Shown: one piece after another, positions 17,952 through 26,967 of the stretch
Layout of the letters: every line of letters starts with the position of its first letter
How positions within the stretch are numbered: position 1 is the first letter of the stretch
From: CAMLIZ01 sp966212505
GTDB lineage: Bacteria; Pseudomonadota; Gammaproteobacteria; Burkholderiales; Burkholderiaceae_C
Assembly (NCBI GenBank): GCA_966212505.1
Contig: CBIHRS010000004.1
Location: 135,807-199,806, forward strand
Length of the DNA stretch: 64,000 nucleotides
Reading direction: 5' to 3'
Position numbers and translations under genes: made by a program
The notes under the pieces: model-generated
Seen by the model: the letters and a program-made list of their open reading frames with translations, nothing else
Told to the model about the DNA's origin: nothing
Databases searched by the model: none

Positions 17952-18982
17952 TCGAGCGGCTCCTCGATGAGCCGTATCGATTCCAGTTCTTCCAGGCCGT
18001 GCGGCTGCTGGAGCGCTGGCATGCCCGCAGCAACGGCATGCCGCGCCGCGACGTGCTGGGCCGGCACGTGCATTTCCGCAACTCGCTCGCACTGACCTTC
18101 CCGCCGAGCGAGATCGAATCGCTGCGCGCACTGCCGCGCGAGGCGGAGCATGAAGGCGCGCCCGAGCCGCTGCCCGACATCGAGATGGTGCCGGCCTTCT
18201 TCGGCATGCTGGGTGTGGGCGGCGCGCTGCCGCTGTTCTATTCGGAGCTGTTCGCGCAGCGCGAGGCCTATCACAAGGACACCGCCGCCCGCTCGTTCCT
18301 CGATGTGTTCCAGCAGCGCGCCGTGTCGCTGCTCTACGAAGGCTGGCGCAAGCACCGCCTGCACCTGCAGTACGAAGACGAGCGCCGCAACCACTTCCTG
18401 CCCTGCGTGCTGGCGCTCACCGGCCTCGGCCAGTCGGCCCTGCGCGACCGGCTGAGCAACGAGCACGGCGGCGTGATGGACGAATCCATCGCCTACTTCG
18501 CCGGCACCTTCCAGCAGCGCGCCCGCTCCGCAGTGCAGATGCAGCGCGTGCTGGCCGAGTTCTTCGGCGTGAGCATCCGCGTCGAGCAGTTCGTCGGCCG
18601 CTGGCATGAGCTGCTGGCCGAGGCGCAGACGCAGCTCGGCACCAGCGGCGGCGTGCTGGGCGCTTCGGCGCTGGTCGGCGAACGCGTGTGGCAGCGCGAC
18701 CTGTGCATGCGCCTCGTCATCGGGCCGCTGACGCGGCAGCAGTTTGCCGATTTCCTGCCCCAGGGCCGCAGCGCCGGCGCGCTGCGCGAGCTGCTGACGC
18801 TGATGTCGGGCGTGTCGCTCGAATACGAAGTCCAGCTGCTGCTGAAGCCCGAAGCGGTGCAGCCGATCACCCTCGGCGGCGACGGCCCGTCGGCCCGGCT
18901 GGGCTGGGACACCTGGCTGCACAGCCAGCCGCCCGAACACGCCCTCAACGACGCCCGATACGACATCCACGCCGCGGCCTGA
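17915..18982 (+). CDS. tssG: TssG, T6SS baseplate wedge protein
   Basis: 355 residues. Recognised by VIERLLDEPYRFQFFQAVRLLER near the N-terminus (split by family-typical residues), VHFRNSLALTFPPSEI, FFGMLGVGGALPLFYSELF, and YFAGTFQQRARSAVQMQRVL in the middle. The ATG at 17915 lies inside the tssF 3' end; a 37-bp overlap is common for this gene pair. The stop overlaps a possible tssH start (TGATG). TssG connects two TssF subunits and contacts TssE and TssK. Confidence 0.94.
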   Translation: MSSAKRREPAGVIERLLDEPYRFQFFQAVRLLERWHARSNGMPRRDVLGRHVHFRNSLALTFPPSEIESLRALPREAEHEGAPEPLPDIEMVPAFFGMLGVGGALPLFYSELFAQREAYHKDTAARSFLDVFQQRAVSLLYEGWRKHRLHLQYEDERRNHFLPCVLALTGLGQSALRDRLSNEHGGVMDESIAYFAGTFQQRARSAVQMQRVLAEFFGVSIRVEQFVGRWHELLAEAQTQLGTSGGVLGASALVGERVWQRDLCMRLVIGPLTRQQFADFLPQGRSAGALRELLTLMSGVSLEYEVQLLLKPEAVQPITLGGDGPSARLGWDTWLHSQPPEHALNDARYDIHAAA

Positions 18983-19011
18983 TGCCTGCGGCCATTTCAC
19001 TGCCCTGCCCC

Positions 19012-21717
19012 ATGACCACCACGCTGAAGACGCTGATTTCGAAGCTGAACGACACGACGCGCAAGGCCGCCGAGCGCGCCGCCAACCTCTGCATGGCGCG
19101 GGGCAACTACGAGGTCGACCTGGAGCACCTGTTCCTCGCGCTGCTCGACCAGCCGCAGAGCGACTTCGCGCTGCTGTGCCGGCATTTCGAGGTGCCGACC
19201 ACCGGCCTGCAGCGCGACCTCGAGGCCGAGATCGGCCGCTTCAAGACCGGCAACAGCCGCACGCCGGTGTTCTCGGCCCACCTGCCGACGCTGCTGGAGC
19301 ATGCGTGGCTGATCGCTTCGCTCGACACGCACACGCCGCGCATCCGCAGCGCCCACCTGCTGCTGGCGCTGCTGACGCAGCCTGATCTCTCGCAGCTGGC
19401 GCTGCGTGGCTCCAAGCTCTTCGTGAAGTTCAAGCTCGACGAGCTGAAGCACCGCCTGCCCGAGCTCACCGCCCACTCGCAGGAAGCCGCCGACACGGTC
19501 GCGCCCACCGCCGAGGCCGAGGCGCAAGCCACCGGCGACGCGCAGCCCGGCGCCGCCAAGACGCCGGCGCTCGACCAGTTCACCACCAACCTCACCCAGC
19601 GCGCCAAGGACGGCAAGCTCGACCCGGTGATCGGCCGCGACACCGAGATCCGCCAGGTGATCGACATCCTGATGCGCCGCCGCCAGAACAACCCCATCCT
19701 CACCGGCGAGGCCGGCGTGGGCAAGACGGCGGTGGTCGAAGGGCTGGCGCTGCGCATCGCCGCCGGCGACGTGCCGCCGCCGCTGCAGGGCGTGGCGCTG
19801 CACGTGCTCGACATGGGCCTGCTGCAGGCCGGCGCCAGTGTGAAGGGCGAGTTCGAGAACCGGCTGAAGAACGTGATCGACGAGGTGAAGAAGAGCTCGC
19901 ACCCGATCATCCTGTTCATCGACGAAGCGCACACGATGATCGGCGCCGGCGGCCAGGCCGGCCAGAACGATGCGGCCAACCTGCTGAAGCCCGCATTGGC
20001 GCGCGGCGAGCTGCGCACCGTGGCCGCCACCACCTGGAGCGAAAACAAGAAATACTTCGAGAAGGACGCCGCGCTGGCGCGCCGCTTCCAGGTGGTGAAG
20101 GTCGAGGAGCCGAGCGAGCCGGTGGCCGCCGCGATGCTGCGCGCGATGGCTGCGCTGATGGAGAAGCACTTCAAGGTGCGCGTGCTCGACGAAGCCATCA
20201 CCGAAGCCGTGCGCCTGTCGGCCCGCTACATCAGCGGCCGCCAGCTGCCCGACAAGGCGATCAGCGTGCTCGACACCGCCTGCGCCAAGGTGGCGCTGGG
20301 CCAGAGCGCGACGCCGGCCGCGATCGACGACGTGAGCAAGCTGCTCGAGCGCCTGGGCGGCGAGATCGCCGCGCTGGAGCGCGAGGCCGCCACCGGCCTG
20401 CCGCACGGCGAGCGCCTGGCCGAGCTGCGCGCGCAGCGCGATGCGAAGCAGGCCGAGCTGCAGGCGCTGCAGCAGCGCTTCGAGCAGGAGAAGGCGCTGA
20501 GCGACGAGATCCGCGCGCTGCGCGCCGAGCTGGAAGCCGAAGGCGCCGAAGCACCGGTGGCTGCGGCCGAATCGCCGGCCATCAAGTCGCGCGGCAAGAA
20601 GGCGCCGGCCGCGCCGGTGCTCACGCCGAAGCAGGCCGCGCTGAAGGGCAAGCTCGATGAGCTGGCTGCCATCCAGGGCGAAACGCCTATGCTGCCGCTG
20701 CAGGTCGACGGCCACGTGGTGGCCGAGATCGTCGCCGCATGGACCGGCATTCCGCTGGGCAAGATGGTCAAGGACGAGATCAAGACCGTGCGCGAGCTGA
20801 AGCCGCTGCTCGAGCAGCGCGTGATCGGCCAGTCGCATGCGCTCGAGGCGGTGGCCCAGCGCGTGCGCACCTCGCGTGCCAACCTCGAAGACCCGAACAA
20901 GCCCAAGGGCGTGTTCCTCTTCGTCGGCCCCTCGGGCGTGGGCAAGACCGAGACCGCGCTGGCGCTGGCCGACATCCTCTACGGCGGCGAGCGCAACCTC
21001 GTCACCATCAACATGAGCGAGTACCAGGAGGCGCACACTGTTTCGGCGCTCAAGGGCTCGCCCCCGGGCTATGTGGGCTATGGCGAAGGCGGCGTGTTGA
21101 CCGAGGCCGTGCGCCGCAAGCCCTACAGCGTGGTGCTGCTCGACGAGGTGGAGAAGGCCCACCCCGACGTGCTGGAGCTGTTCTTCCAGGTGTTCGACAA
21201 GGGCGTGATGGACGATGCCGAAGGCCGCGAGATCGACTTCCGCAACACCATCATCATCCTCACGTCGAACGTCGGCTCGTCGAGCATCATGCAGGCCTGC
21301 CTGAACAAGCCGGCTGGGGAGATGCCCGATCCCGAGGGCCTGGTCGAGGCGCTGCGGCCGCAGCTGTTCAAGGCCTTCAAGCCGGCCTTCCTGGGCCGCA
21401 TGAAGACGGTGGCCTACTACCCGATCGGCGACGAGGTGATGGTCTCGATCATCCGGCTCAAGCTCGACCGCATCGCGCGCCGCGTGCGCGAGAACCACAA
21501 GGCCGAGTTCGCCTACGACGACTCGCTGGTCGAGGCCGTGCTGGCGCGCTGCACCGAGGTGGACTCGGGCGCGCGCAACGTCGACCACATCCTCAACGGC
21601 ACGCTGCTGCCCGAGGTGGCCGACACCGTGCTCGCCCGCATGGCCGAAGGCGAGCCCATCACCCAGATCAAGGTCACGGCGGCGAAGGATGGCCGCTTCA
21701 AATACAAGGTGAGCTGA
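19012..21717 (+). CDS. tssH: TssH (ClpV), AAA+ unfoldase that recycles the sheath
   Basis: 901 residues counted from the ATG at 19012 (MTTTLKTLI). A second in-frame ATG at 18982 overlaps the tssG stop and would add ten residues. The protein has an N-terminal Clp-N domain (to about residue 160). The first AAA+ module carries Walker A TGEAGVGKTAV and Walker B ILFIDEAHT. A shortened coiled-coil middle domain follows (ALEREAATGLPHGERLAEL and after). The second AAA+ module has Walker A GPSGVGKTETA and Walker B VVLLDEVEKAHPDV, and the Clp C-terminal domain closes the protein. ClpV binds contracted TssBC and disassembles it for reuse. Confidence 0.96.
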   Translation: MTTTLKTLISKLNDTTRKAAERAANLCMARGNYEVDLEHLFLALLDQPQSDFALLCRHFEVPTTGLQRDLEAEIGRFKTGNSRTPVFSAHLPTLLEHAWLIASLDTHTPRIRSAHLLLALLTQPDLSQLALRGSKLFVKFKLDELKHRLPELTAHSQEAADTVAPTAEAEAQATGDAQPGAAKTPALDQFTTNLTQRAKDGKLDPVIGRDTEIRQVIDILMRRRQNNPILTGEAGVGKTAVVEGLALRIAAGDVPPPLQGVALHVLDMGLLQAGASVKGEFENRLKNVIDEVKKSSHPIILFIDEAHTMIGAGGQAGQNDAANLLKPALARGELRTVAATTWSENKKYFEKDAALARRFQVVKVEEPSEPVAAAMLRAMAALMEKHFKVRVLDEAITEAVRLSARYISGRQLPDKAISVLDTACAKVALGQSATPAAIDDVSKLLERLGGEIAALEREAATGLPHGERLAELRAQRDAKQAELQALQQRFEQEKALSDEIRALRAELEAEGAEAPVAAAESPAIKSRGKKAPAAPVLTPKQAALKGKLDELAAIQGETPMLPLQVDGHVVAEIVAAWTGIPLGKMVKDEIKTVRELKPLLEQRVIGQSHALEAVAQRVRTSRANLEDPNKPKGVFLFVGPSGVGKTETALALADILYGGERNLVTINMSEYQEAHTVSALKGSPPGYVGYGEGGVLTEAVRRKPYSVVLLDEVEKAHPDVLELFFQVFDKGVMDDAEGREIDFRNTIIILTSNVGSSSIMQACLNKPAGEMPDPEGLVEALRPQLFKAFKPAFLGRMKTVAYYPIGDEVMVSIIRLKLDRIARRVRENHKAEFAYDDSLVEAVLARCTEVDSGARNVDHILNGTLLPEVADTVLARMAEGEPITQIKVTAAKDGRFKYKVS

Positions 21718-24700
21718 TGGACCTGATCCAGCTGATCCTGGACGCGTTGGGAGGCGCAGCCGGCATCACGCAGAACCAGCGCCTGCTGCGGCTGCACACG
21801 CCGCTGGGGCCCGAGGTGCTGCTGGCCGAGCGCGCGGAGGTGATCGAAGGCATCGGTCCCGATGGCGAGGCGGCGCATGCAGGCCTCAGCCTCCGCATGA
21901 CCGCGCTGTCGACCGACACCGGCCTGCAGCTCGACGACCTGCTCGGCCAGCCGGTGCTGCTGGAGCTGCTCACTGCGCAGAGCCGCACCGAGCTGCGTCC
22001 CTGGCATGGCCACGTCACCGGCTTCAGCCTGCTCGGCAGCGACGGCGGCATGGCGCGCTACGAGCTGGTGATCGAGCCCTGGCTGGCCTTCCTGCGCTGG
22101 CGGCACGACAGCTTCGTGTTCCAGGACATGACGGTCATGCAGATCGTCGAGGCCGTGTTCGCGCGCCACAACGGCCAGGGCCAGCTCGCACCGGCCTGGC
22201 GCTGGGAGCTGGCCGATGCCAGCGCCTATCCGCGCCGGTCGCTGTGCATCCAGTACAACGAGACCGACCTGGATTTCGTCAGCCGGCTGCTGGCCGAAGA
22301 GGGCCTGTTCTGCTGGTTCGAGCACCAGGGCGACGACACCTCGGCCACGCTGGGCCGGCACACGCTGGTGATCGCCGACCACAACGGCTGCTTCGAGCCG
22401 GCCGAGACGGCCGTGGTGCGCTTCACGCAATCGGGCAGCGCCTCGTTCTCGGAAGACGGGCTGCAGGGCTGGCACGCCGCGCGCCGCCTGCGCACGCACA
22501 GCGTCGACCTGTCGAGCTTCGACTACCGCAGCCTAGGACTGCGCGGCGTGGCCGCCGAGGCCGAAGGCGCGGGCGACGTGGCGCTGAAGGCCATCGACGT
22601 GCCGGGCCTGTATGCCTATGAAGACACGGCACAGGGCGAGCGCCTAGCCAAGGCCTGGCTGCAGGCAATGCAGGCGCCCGCCGAGCAATGGCATGGCACC
22701 GGCACCGCGCGCAGCCTGAAGCCCGGCACCACCTTCGAGGTGCTGGAGCATCCCGGCAACGATAGCGGCCCCTTCGTCGCGTTGCAACTCACGCACCATG
22801 CGCGCAGCAACCTCAGCGCGGACATGCAGGCGCAGCTGCAGCAGTGGCTCGGCGACCTGCCCGCATGGGCCCGCGTCCCCCCCGCACAGCGCGGGCGCCT
22901 GTCCAACGCGGGCGAGGAACCGCTGTATCGCCTGACGCTGCTGGCCCAACGCAGCGCCACACCAGTGCGCGCGCCCGCCAGTGCCGCCGGCCTGCTCGCC
23001 CGTCCGACCATCCACGGTGCGCAGACGGCGCTGGTTGTCGGCCTCGACGCCCCGGTGCACACCGATCGCGACCACCGCGTGAAGGTGCAGTTCCATTGGC
23101 AACGCGGCAGCGCGTCGTCCCACGAACTGACCCACGACCAGGGCTGCAACGCCCCGGCCTCCGATGCCTCGGGCACCTGGGTGCGCGTGAGCGAAGCGCT
23201 GGCCGGCGACAACTGGGGCAGCCACTTCGTGCCCCGGCTCGGCCAGGAGGTCGTCGTCAGCTTCATCGACGGCGACATCGACCGCCCGGTGATCACCGGC
23301 GCCGTCTACAACGGCATGGGCCAGGCCGAAGCCAACGGCGGACAGGACGGCCAAGGCAACATGGTGGCCGGCGGCAATGCCAACGCCACCGGCAACGCAC
23401 CCGCCTGGTTCCCCGGCCAGCAGGCCAGCGGCGACCTCGAAGGCCACCGCCACAACGCGGTGCTCAACGGCTACAAGAGCCAGGAACTCGCCACCAGCGC
23501 CAACGGCTCCGGCGGCTACAACCAGTGGGTGCTCGACGACACGCCGGACGCGCACCGCATTGAGCTGTCGAGCACGACCGACAACACCCGGCTGCAACTC
23601 GGCCACCTGGTGCTGCAGAAAGACAACCAGCGGCTGCAGCCGCGCGGGCATGGCGTGGACATTACGACGGCCGCCTATGGCGCGACACGCGCCGGTTCGG
23701 GCCTGCTGCTGAGCGCGCATGGCCGGCAGCCGAGCACCACCGGCAGCCAGCAGATGGACACGCGCGAGCCGCAGGCTTCGCTCGAGGCAGCGCAGGAGCT
23801 TTATCTGACGCTGGCGGATTCGGCGCAGAAGCATGAAGTGAAGCTGCAGGGGGAGGCCGAGCCGAAGAAGCTGCCGACCTTCGACGCGCAGACCTCACTG
23901 CATGAAAGCCTGAGCACCACCGATGGCAGCGAGGCCAGCAGCGAAGGCGGTGAAGACAGCATCGGCGGCGGCCTGGGTCGCCACGCGGTGTTGGGACGGC
24001 CGGACATGGTGCTGGCAGCACCGGGCGGAGTGGGATGGTTCACGCCCGCCAGTTCGGCATTGAGCGCCGGCCGGACAACGACGCTCGTGGCTGGCCGCGA
24101 TCTCACCGCCACCGTGCAGCGGCATCACGCCACGATCGTCAAGGACGGCATCGCGTGGTTCACCTACGGCAAGGCGCAGGAAGCGAAGAAGCCGAATGCG
24201 GAAACGGGGATCAGGTTGCATGCGGGCACGGGCAGCGTGAGTGTCCAGGCGGCGAGTGCCAAGGCGTTGATGGCGGCGGACAAGAAGGTCGAGGTGGCGT
24301 CGGTCACCGATGCCGTGACGGTGGGGGCACCGCAGCATGTGCTGCTGAGTGCGGGCGGGTCGTCGATCCGGATCACTAATGGGAGCATCACGTTGACGAC
24401 CGGTGGGCCGGCGGTCTTCCATGCAGCGATGAAGGAACTGACCAGTGGAGAGGCCGCCTCTCGAGAACCCGTCCTGCTGCCAAAGGTGGAGGGCGACCCC
24501 GGCGACCAGCACTTCGTCGTCAAGTCTTATACCGGCTCACCGGTTCCCAATAGGCGCTACCGGATGAGAACAGGCAACGAAGAAGTTCTCGGCGTTACTG
24601 ACGCCGAGGGCAAGACAAAGGTGATGAGCGGCTTCGTTGGACAGGCAGTGACATTGGAACTGCTGCCCGATCTCAACGAGCATTTCTTGATCTCGGATGC

Positions 24701-24875
24701 AGAAGGTCGCCCTCTTGCCAACTACCCCTACCGGATCAAAGCATCTTCCGGGAGGGAGATCACCGGTGTCACGAACGCGATGGGGATGACCGACTTGCTG
24801 TTCTCTCCCGAAGAAGAAGTGGTCGAGATCTTCTACTCCCCTCCCTCATATCCCGAAGACACGAATGTAGGTTGA
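21717..24875 (+). CDS. vgrG: VgrG (TssI) with DUF2345 domain and tandem transthyretin-like tail
   Basis: 1052 residues. A gp27-like hub occupies the first ~400 residues. The gp5-like OB domain (DRDHRVKVQFHWQRG, WVRVSEALAGDNWG, GQEVVVSFIDGDIDRPVI) spans about 448-531. A DUF2345 beta region covers about 760-905. Two related repeats follow from about residues 931 and 989 (HFVVKSYTGSPVPNRRYRM and HFLISDAEGRPLANYPYRI), each followed by a G-V-T-[DN]-A turn. They look like transthyretin-type adaptor domains that dock effectors. The start ATG overlaps the tssH stop (TGATG). GC content drops in the last ~420 bp, so the tail resembles the downstream effector genes rather than the VgrG core. VgrG trimers form the spike under PAAR. 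Confidence 0.95.
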   Translation: MDLIQLILDALGGAAGITQNQRLLRLHTPLGPEVLLAERAEVIEGIGPDGEAAHAGLSLRMTALSTDTGLQLDDLLGQPVLLELLTAQSRTELRPWHGHVTGFSLLGSDGGMARYELVIEPWLAFLRWRHDSFVFQDMTVMQIVEAVFARHNGQGQLAPAWRWELADASAYPRRSLCIQYNETDLDFVSRLLAEEGLFCWFEHQGDDTSATLGRHTLVIADHNGCFEPAETAVVRFTQSGSASFSEDGLQGWHAARRLRTHSVDLSSFDYRSLGLRGVAAEAEGAGDVALKAIDVPGLYAYEDTAQGERLAKAWLQAMQAPAEQWHGTGTARSLKPGTTFEVLEHPGNDSGPFVALQLTHHARSNLSADMQAQLQQWLGDLPAWARVPPAQRGRLSNAGEEPLYRLTLLAQRSATPVRAPASAAGLLARPTIHGAQTALVVGLDAPVHTDRDHRVKVQFHWQRGSASSHELTHDQGCNAPASDASGTWVRVSEALAGDNWGSHFVPRLGQEVVVSFIDGDIDRPVITGAVYNGMGQAEANGGQDGQGNMVAGGNANATGNAPAWFPGQQASGDLEGHRHNAVLNGYKSQELATSANGSGGYNQWVLDDTPDAHRIELSSTTDNTRLQLGHLVLQKDNQRLQPRGHGVDITTAAYGATRAGSGLLLSAHGRQPSTTGSQQMDTREPQASLEAAQELYLTLADSAQKHEVKLQGEAEPKKLPTFDAQTSLHESLSTTDGSEASSEGGEDSIGGGLGRHAVLGRPDMVLAAPGGVGWFTPASSALSAGRTTTLVAGRDLTATVQRHHATIVKDGIAWFTYGKAQEAKKPNAETGIRLHAGTGSVSVQAASAKALMAADKKVEVASVTDAVTVGAPQHVLLSAGGSSIRITNGSITLTTGGPAVFHAAMKELTSGEAASREPVLLPKVEGDPGDQHFVVKSYTGSPVPNRRYRMRTGNEEVLGVTDAEGKTKVMSGFVGQAVTLELLPDLNEHFLISDAEGRPLANYPYRIKASSGREITGVTNAMGMTDLLFSPEEEVVEIFYSPPSYPEDTNVG

Positions 24876-24876
24876 T

Positions 24877-25446
24877 ATGGCGACAGAACAACTACTGGGC
24901 CAATCGAAGACCAGCGACCCCGACTCTCAGCAGCCAGCGCAGTGCCAGGCGGGCCGCGCCATCACGAAAGCCGAAGGCCAGCGCCTTGTTGCCGCGGCGG
25001 CGGAATGGGCGGGGACACCCTATTCGCTGGTAGGGAGCCGGTCTGAGCGCGGCGTAGGCGGCGACTGCTCCGGCTCGACGAACAAGATTTACACCGCTGC
25101 GGGCTTTCCCTACGTCTACCAGAGCAGCGGCGCATTTCGCGGCTATGTCTCCTCGACCCACCGCTTCGTAGAAATCAGCTTGGGCGCTGGCGAAACACCC
25201 CAACCCGGAGACATCCTCTGGTGGCCAGGCCACATGGCGATCTACGCTGAATTCGATGATGGTGATCCGAACAAGATCACCAGCCATGTCGGGCGGGGCG
25301 GCACCTACAAGACGACAAACAATATGTGGACCGCCTTCAACAGCAGCGGCGATCCCTACGGCCCATACGACTACAAGAAATTTCGTCCGGGAGAAACTCC
25401 GCGAGTATTTCGCTACTTCCTCCACCGGGGAGAGCCGGGATGTTGA
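24877..25446 (+). CDS. Putative T6SS effector, NlpC/P60-like peptidoglycan amidase or endopeptidase
   Basis: 189 residues with no signal peptide, starting one base after the vgrG stop. The NlpC/P60 papain-like core is visible: WAGTPYS, then GVGGDCSGSTNKIY with the likely nucleophile Cys64. PGDILWWPGHMAIYAE carries His119, and KITSHVGRGG carries His137 as the probable third residue. Enzymes of this fold cleave peptide bonds in cell-wall stem peptides. Location behind vgrG and ahead of an exported protein makes it a candidate antibacterial effector, similar in concept to Tae amidases. I cannot place it in a named Tae family. GC content is lower than in the T6SS core. Confidence 0.82.
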   Translation: MATEQLLGQSKTSDPDSQQPAQCQAGRAITKAEGQRLVAAAAEWAGTPYSLVGSRSERGVGGDCSGSTNKIYTAAGFPYVYQSSGAFRGYVSSTHRFVEISLGAGETPQPGDILWWPGHMAIYAEFDDGDPNKITSHVGRGGTYKTTNNMWTAFNSSGDPYGPYDYKKFRPGETPRVFRYFLHRGEPGC

Positions 25447-26336
25447 ACCGGAGTGCTATCCCCTTTGCAATCCTCTGTACAGTTAATACCGTCTGCATCG
25501 CCAGAGATGAGTCCCCCGGCATTGCTCTCCCATCCCCTGCAGTGAAAGGAGCGCAACTCGGTCGGATTACGGTCATCACTGATTGGTCCAGCGCAGCCAT
25601 CACTTCCGTCGTTCAACGGGTAACGGGGCCCGCCATCTCGTTGACCTGGGCTCTCACTCCGTTTTCCTGGGTTCCGATGGACGCCGATGAACGGGATCCG
25701 ACATTCTCAGAACTGGAGCTTCGAACTTCAAAGGGCATCGCAACACTGCGTCGCACTGCTTCAGCTGTTTTTGGCGGTGCCGAAATCTCCGAGACGCTGG
25801 CCAGTGCCGGCCTCGATCCGGTAACAACGCTGATGGGCGACATCTCGCTCCTGCCATCAGCCCCTGTCAACCCAGTGCTCACGCCCTATTTCCGCGACAT
25901 CGGAGGCACGATGTTCCCACTCTGGCATGCCAAGGCAACGATCGGTGGTGAGGTCTCCGTCAGTCCCCAACAGGACATTTCCTATCGCTATCGCCTGCGG
26001 CCGGCATTCTTTCAGACGGCCGATGCACTGTCGTCCTCAGTGGCAGAGCGCCGCCAGACCTGTCATCTCGACAAACGCGCCCATTCCGCCATGAAGCAGG
26101 CACTGTCGGGCGGGGGGCTGGTCTGTCTCTACAAGATCCCGCTCCCCCCGACCCGCTCATTGATCCAACTCCAATCTGAAGCTCGCGAAGTGCCGGGCAA
26201 AGTAGCCTTCGCATGCACTGACCAGGAACCCGTTGCTAGGACGATTCTCGTTAGTTCGCCATCTTCGCAACTGGTGTTCCACAAGGGCAAGGAGATTCGC
26301 CTTCTGTCCGCCTCGAAGGAAGGTCGCTGTGAGTAA
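25440..26336 (+). CDS. Putative exported immunity protein for the NlpC/P60-like effector
   Basis: 298 residues; not recognised. The ATG at 25440 overlaps the effector stop by 7 bp and has a GGGGAG-type ribosome-binding site. The N-terminus looks like a cleavable signal peptide (MLNRSAIPFAILCTVNTVCIA). No membrane helix follows. Two Cys near residues 214 and 231 might form a disulfide in the periplasm. Export and coupling to a wall-degrading enzyme fit an immunity role. At about 275 mature residues it is larger than most Tae immunity proteins, so an enzymatic or accessory role is also possible. The frame is continuous through 26336, and composition is AT-richer than the T6SS core. Confidence 0.72.
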   Translation: MLNRSAIPFAILCTVNTVCIARDESPGIALPSPAVKGAQLGRITVITDWSSAAITSVVQRVTGPAISLTWALTPFSWVPMDADERDPTFSELELRTSKGIATLRRTASAVFGGAEISETLASAGLDPVTTLMGDISLLPSAPVNPVLTPYFRDIGGTMFPLWHAKATIGGEVSVSPQQDISYRYRLRPAFFQTADALSSSVAERRQTCHLDKRAHSAMKQALSGGGLVCLYKIPLPPTRSLIQLQSEAREVPGKVAFACTDQEPVARTILVSSPSSQLVFHKGKEIRLLSASKEGRCE

Positions 26337-26967
26337 GAAATCCCAAACTCAGGGCCACATCACTCCGACAAGCGACCGCGAGGGAGTCAAGCACGAACTC
26401 TGCATCGTGTCGCTGTTCGACGAGCGCAAGAAATACACCGTTGCGAATGCACCGGCGGATAAGGCCGATCTCCAGTTCGATGGAGCCGATCTCAACTACC
26501 TGGCTCGCGTCCTCTATGCCGAGGCCTCCGGTACTGTGGGAGTCGGAGACAAGGCAGAGAGGATGAAGGAAAAATCCGCCATCATCCACGTGATGTACAA
26601 CCGCCTCAACAGGGTCGGCTTTGATCCCAATAATTGGGTCAAGGGAAAGTTCACCACCTTTCGCGGTGTAGCGAGTGCGGTCAAAAAAGAGCCCGCTGGT
26701 GGTTTCTCCGGGGTTCAGTTCGAGGCAGTGATTGGAACTGATGGCACGGGGACATCCAAATTCAAATCCACTGCTGGAAGGAACTATGAAAGTTTCGACA
26801 AAGCCAGTTGCCTCGATTTTGAGGAATGTTTTGCAGCCGTGAAGGCCTTCATCGAAGAAGGATTTGATGCGAATATCGACTACGACAACTTCCGTGCGGC
26901 CGGATCAGGAAAACCACCCAAAGGACAAGTCGTCATCGGCGGCAATCGGTTCTGGAAGATGAAATGA
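26329..26967 (+). CDS. Putative T6SS effector, SleB/Hydrolase_2-like cell-wall hydrolase
   Basis: 212 residues from a GTG at 26329 that overlaps the preceding stop by 8 bp and has AAGGAAGG upstream. No signal peptide is present. The middle resembles the Hydrolase_2 (SleB-type) lytic transglycosylase core: LARVLYAEASG with a candidate catalytic Glu65, then IIHVMYNRLNR around residues 85-95, and FRGVASAVKKEP with FEAVIG after it. In that family the enzyme cuts glycan strands. One sampled 60-base row (26761-26820) has 25 G+C, far below the vgrG core. Position and lack of a secretion signal support delivery by the T6SS. Assignment to the family is by motif reading only. Confidence 0.74.
   Translation: MSKKSQTQGHITPTSDREGVKHELCIVSLFDERKKYTVANAPADKADLQFDGADLNYLARVLYAEASGTVGVGDKAERMKEKSAIIHVMYNRLNRVGFDPNNWVKGKFTTFRGVASAVKKEPAGGFSGVQFEAVIGTDGTGTSKFKSTAGRNYESFDKASCLDFEECFAAVKAFIEEGFDANIDYDNFRAAGSGKPPKGQVVIGGNRFWKMK

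Noticed and set aside
18997..21588. An 863-codon open frame opposite tssH
   Set aside because: Mirror-strand shadow of the AAA+ gene, with no start signal or recognisable domain.
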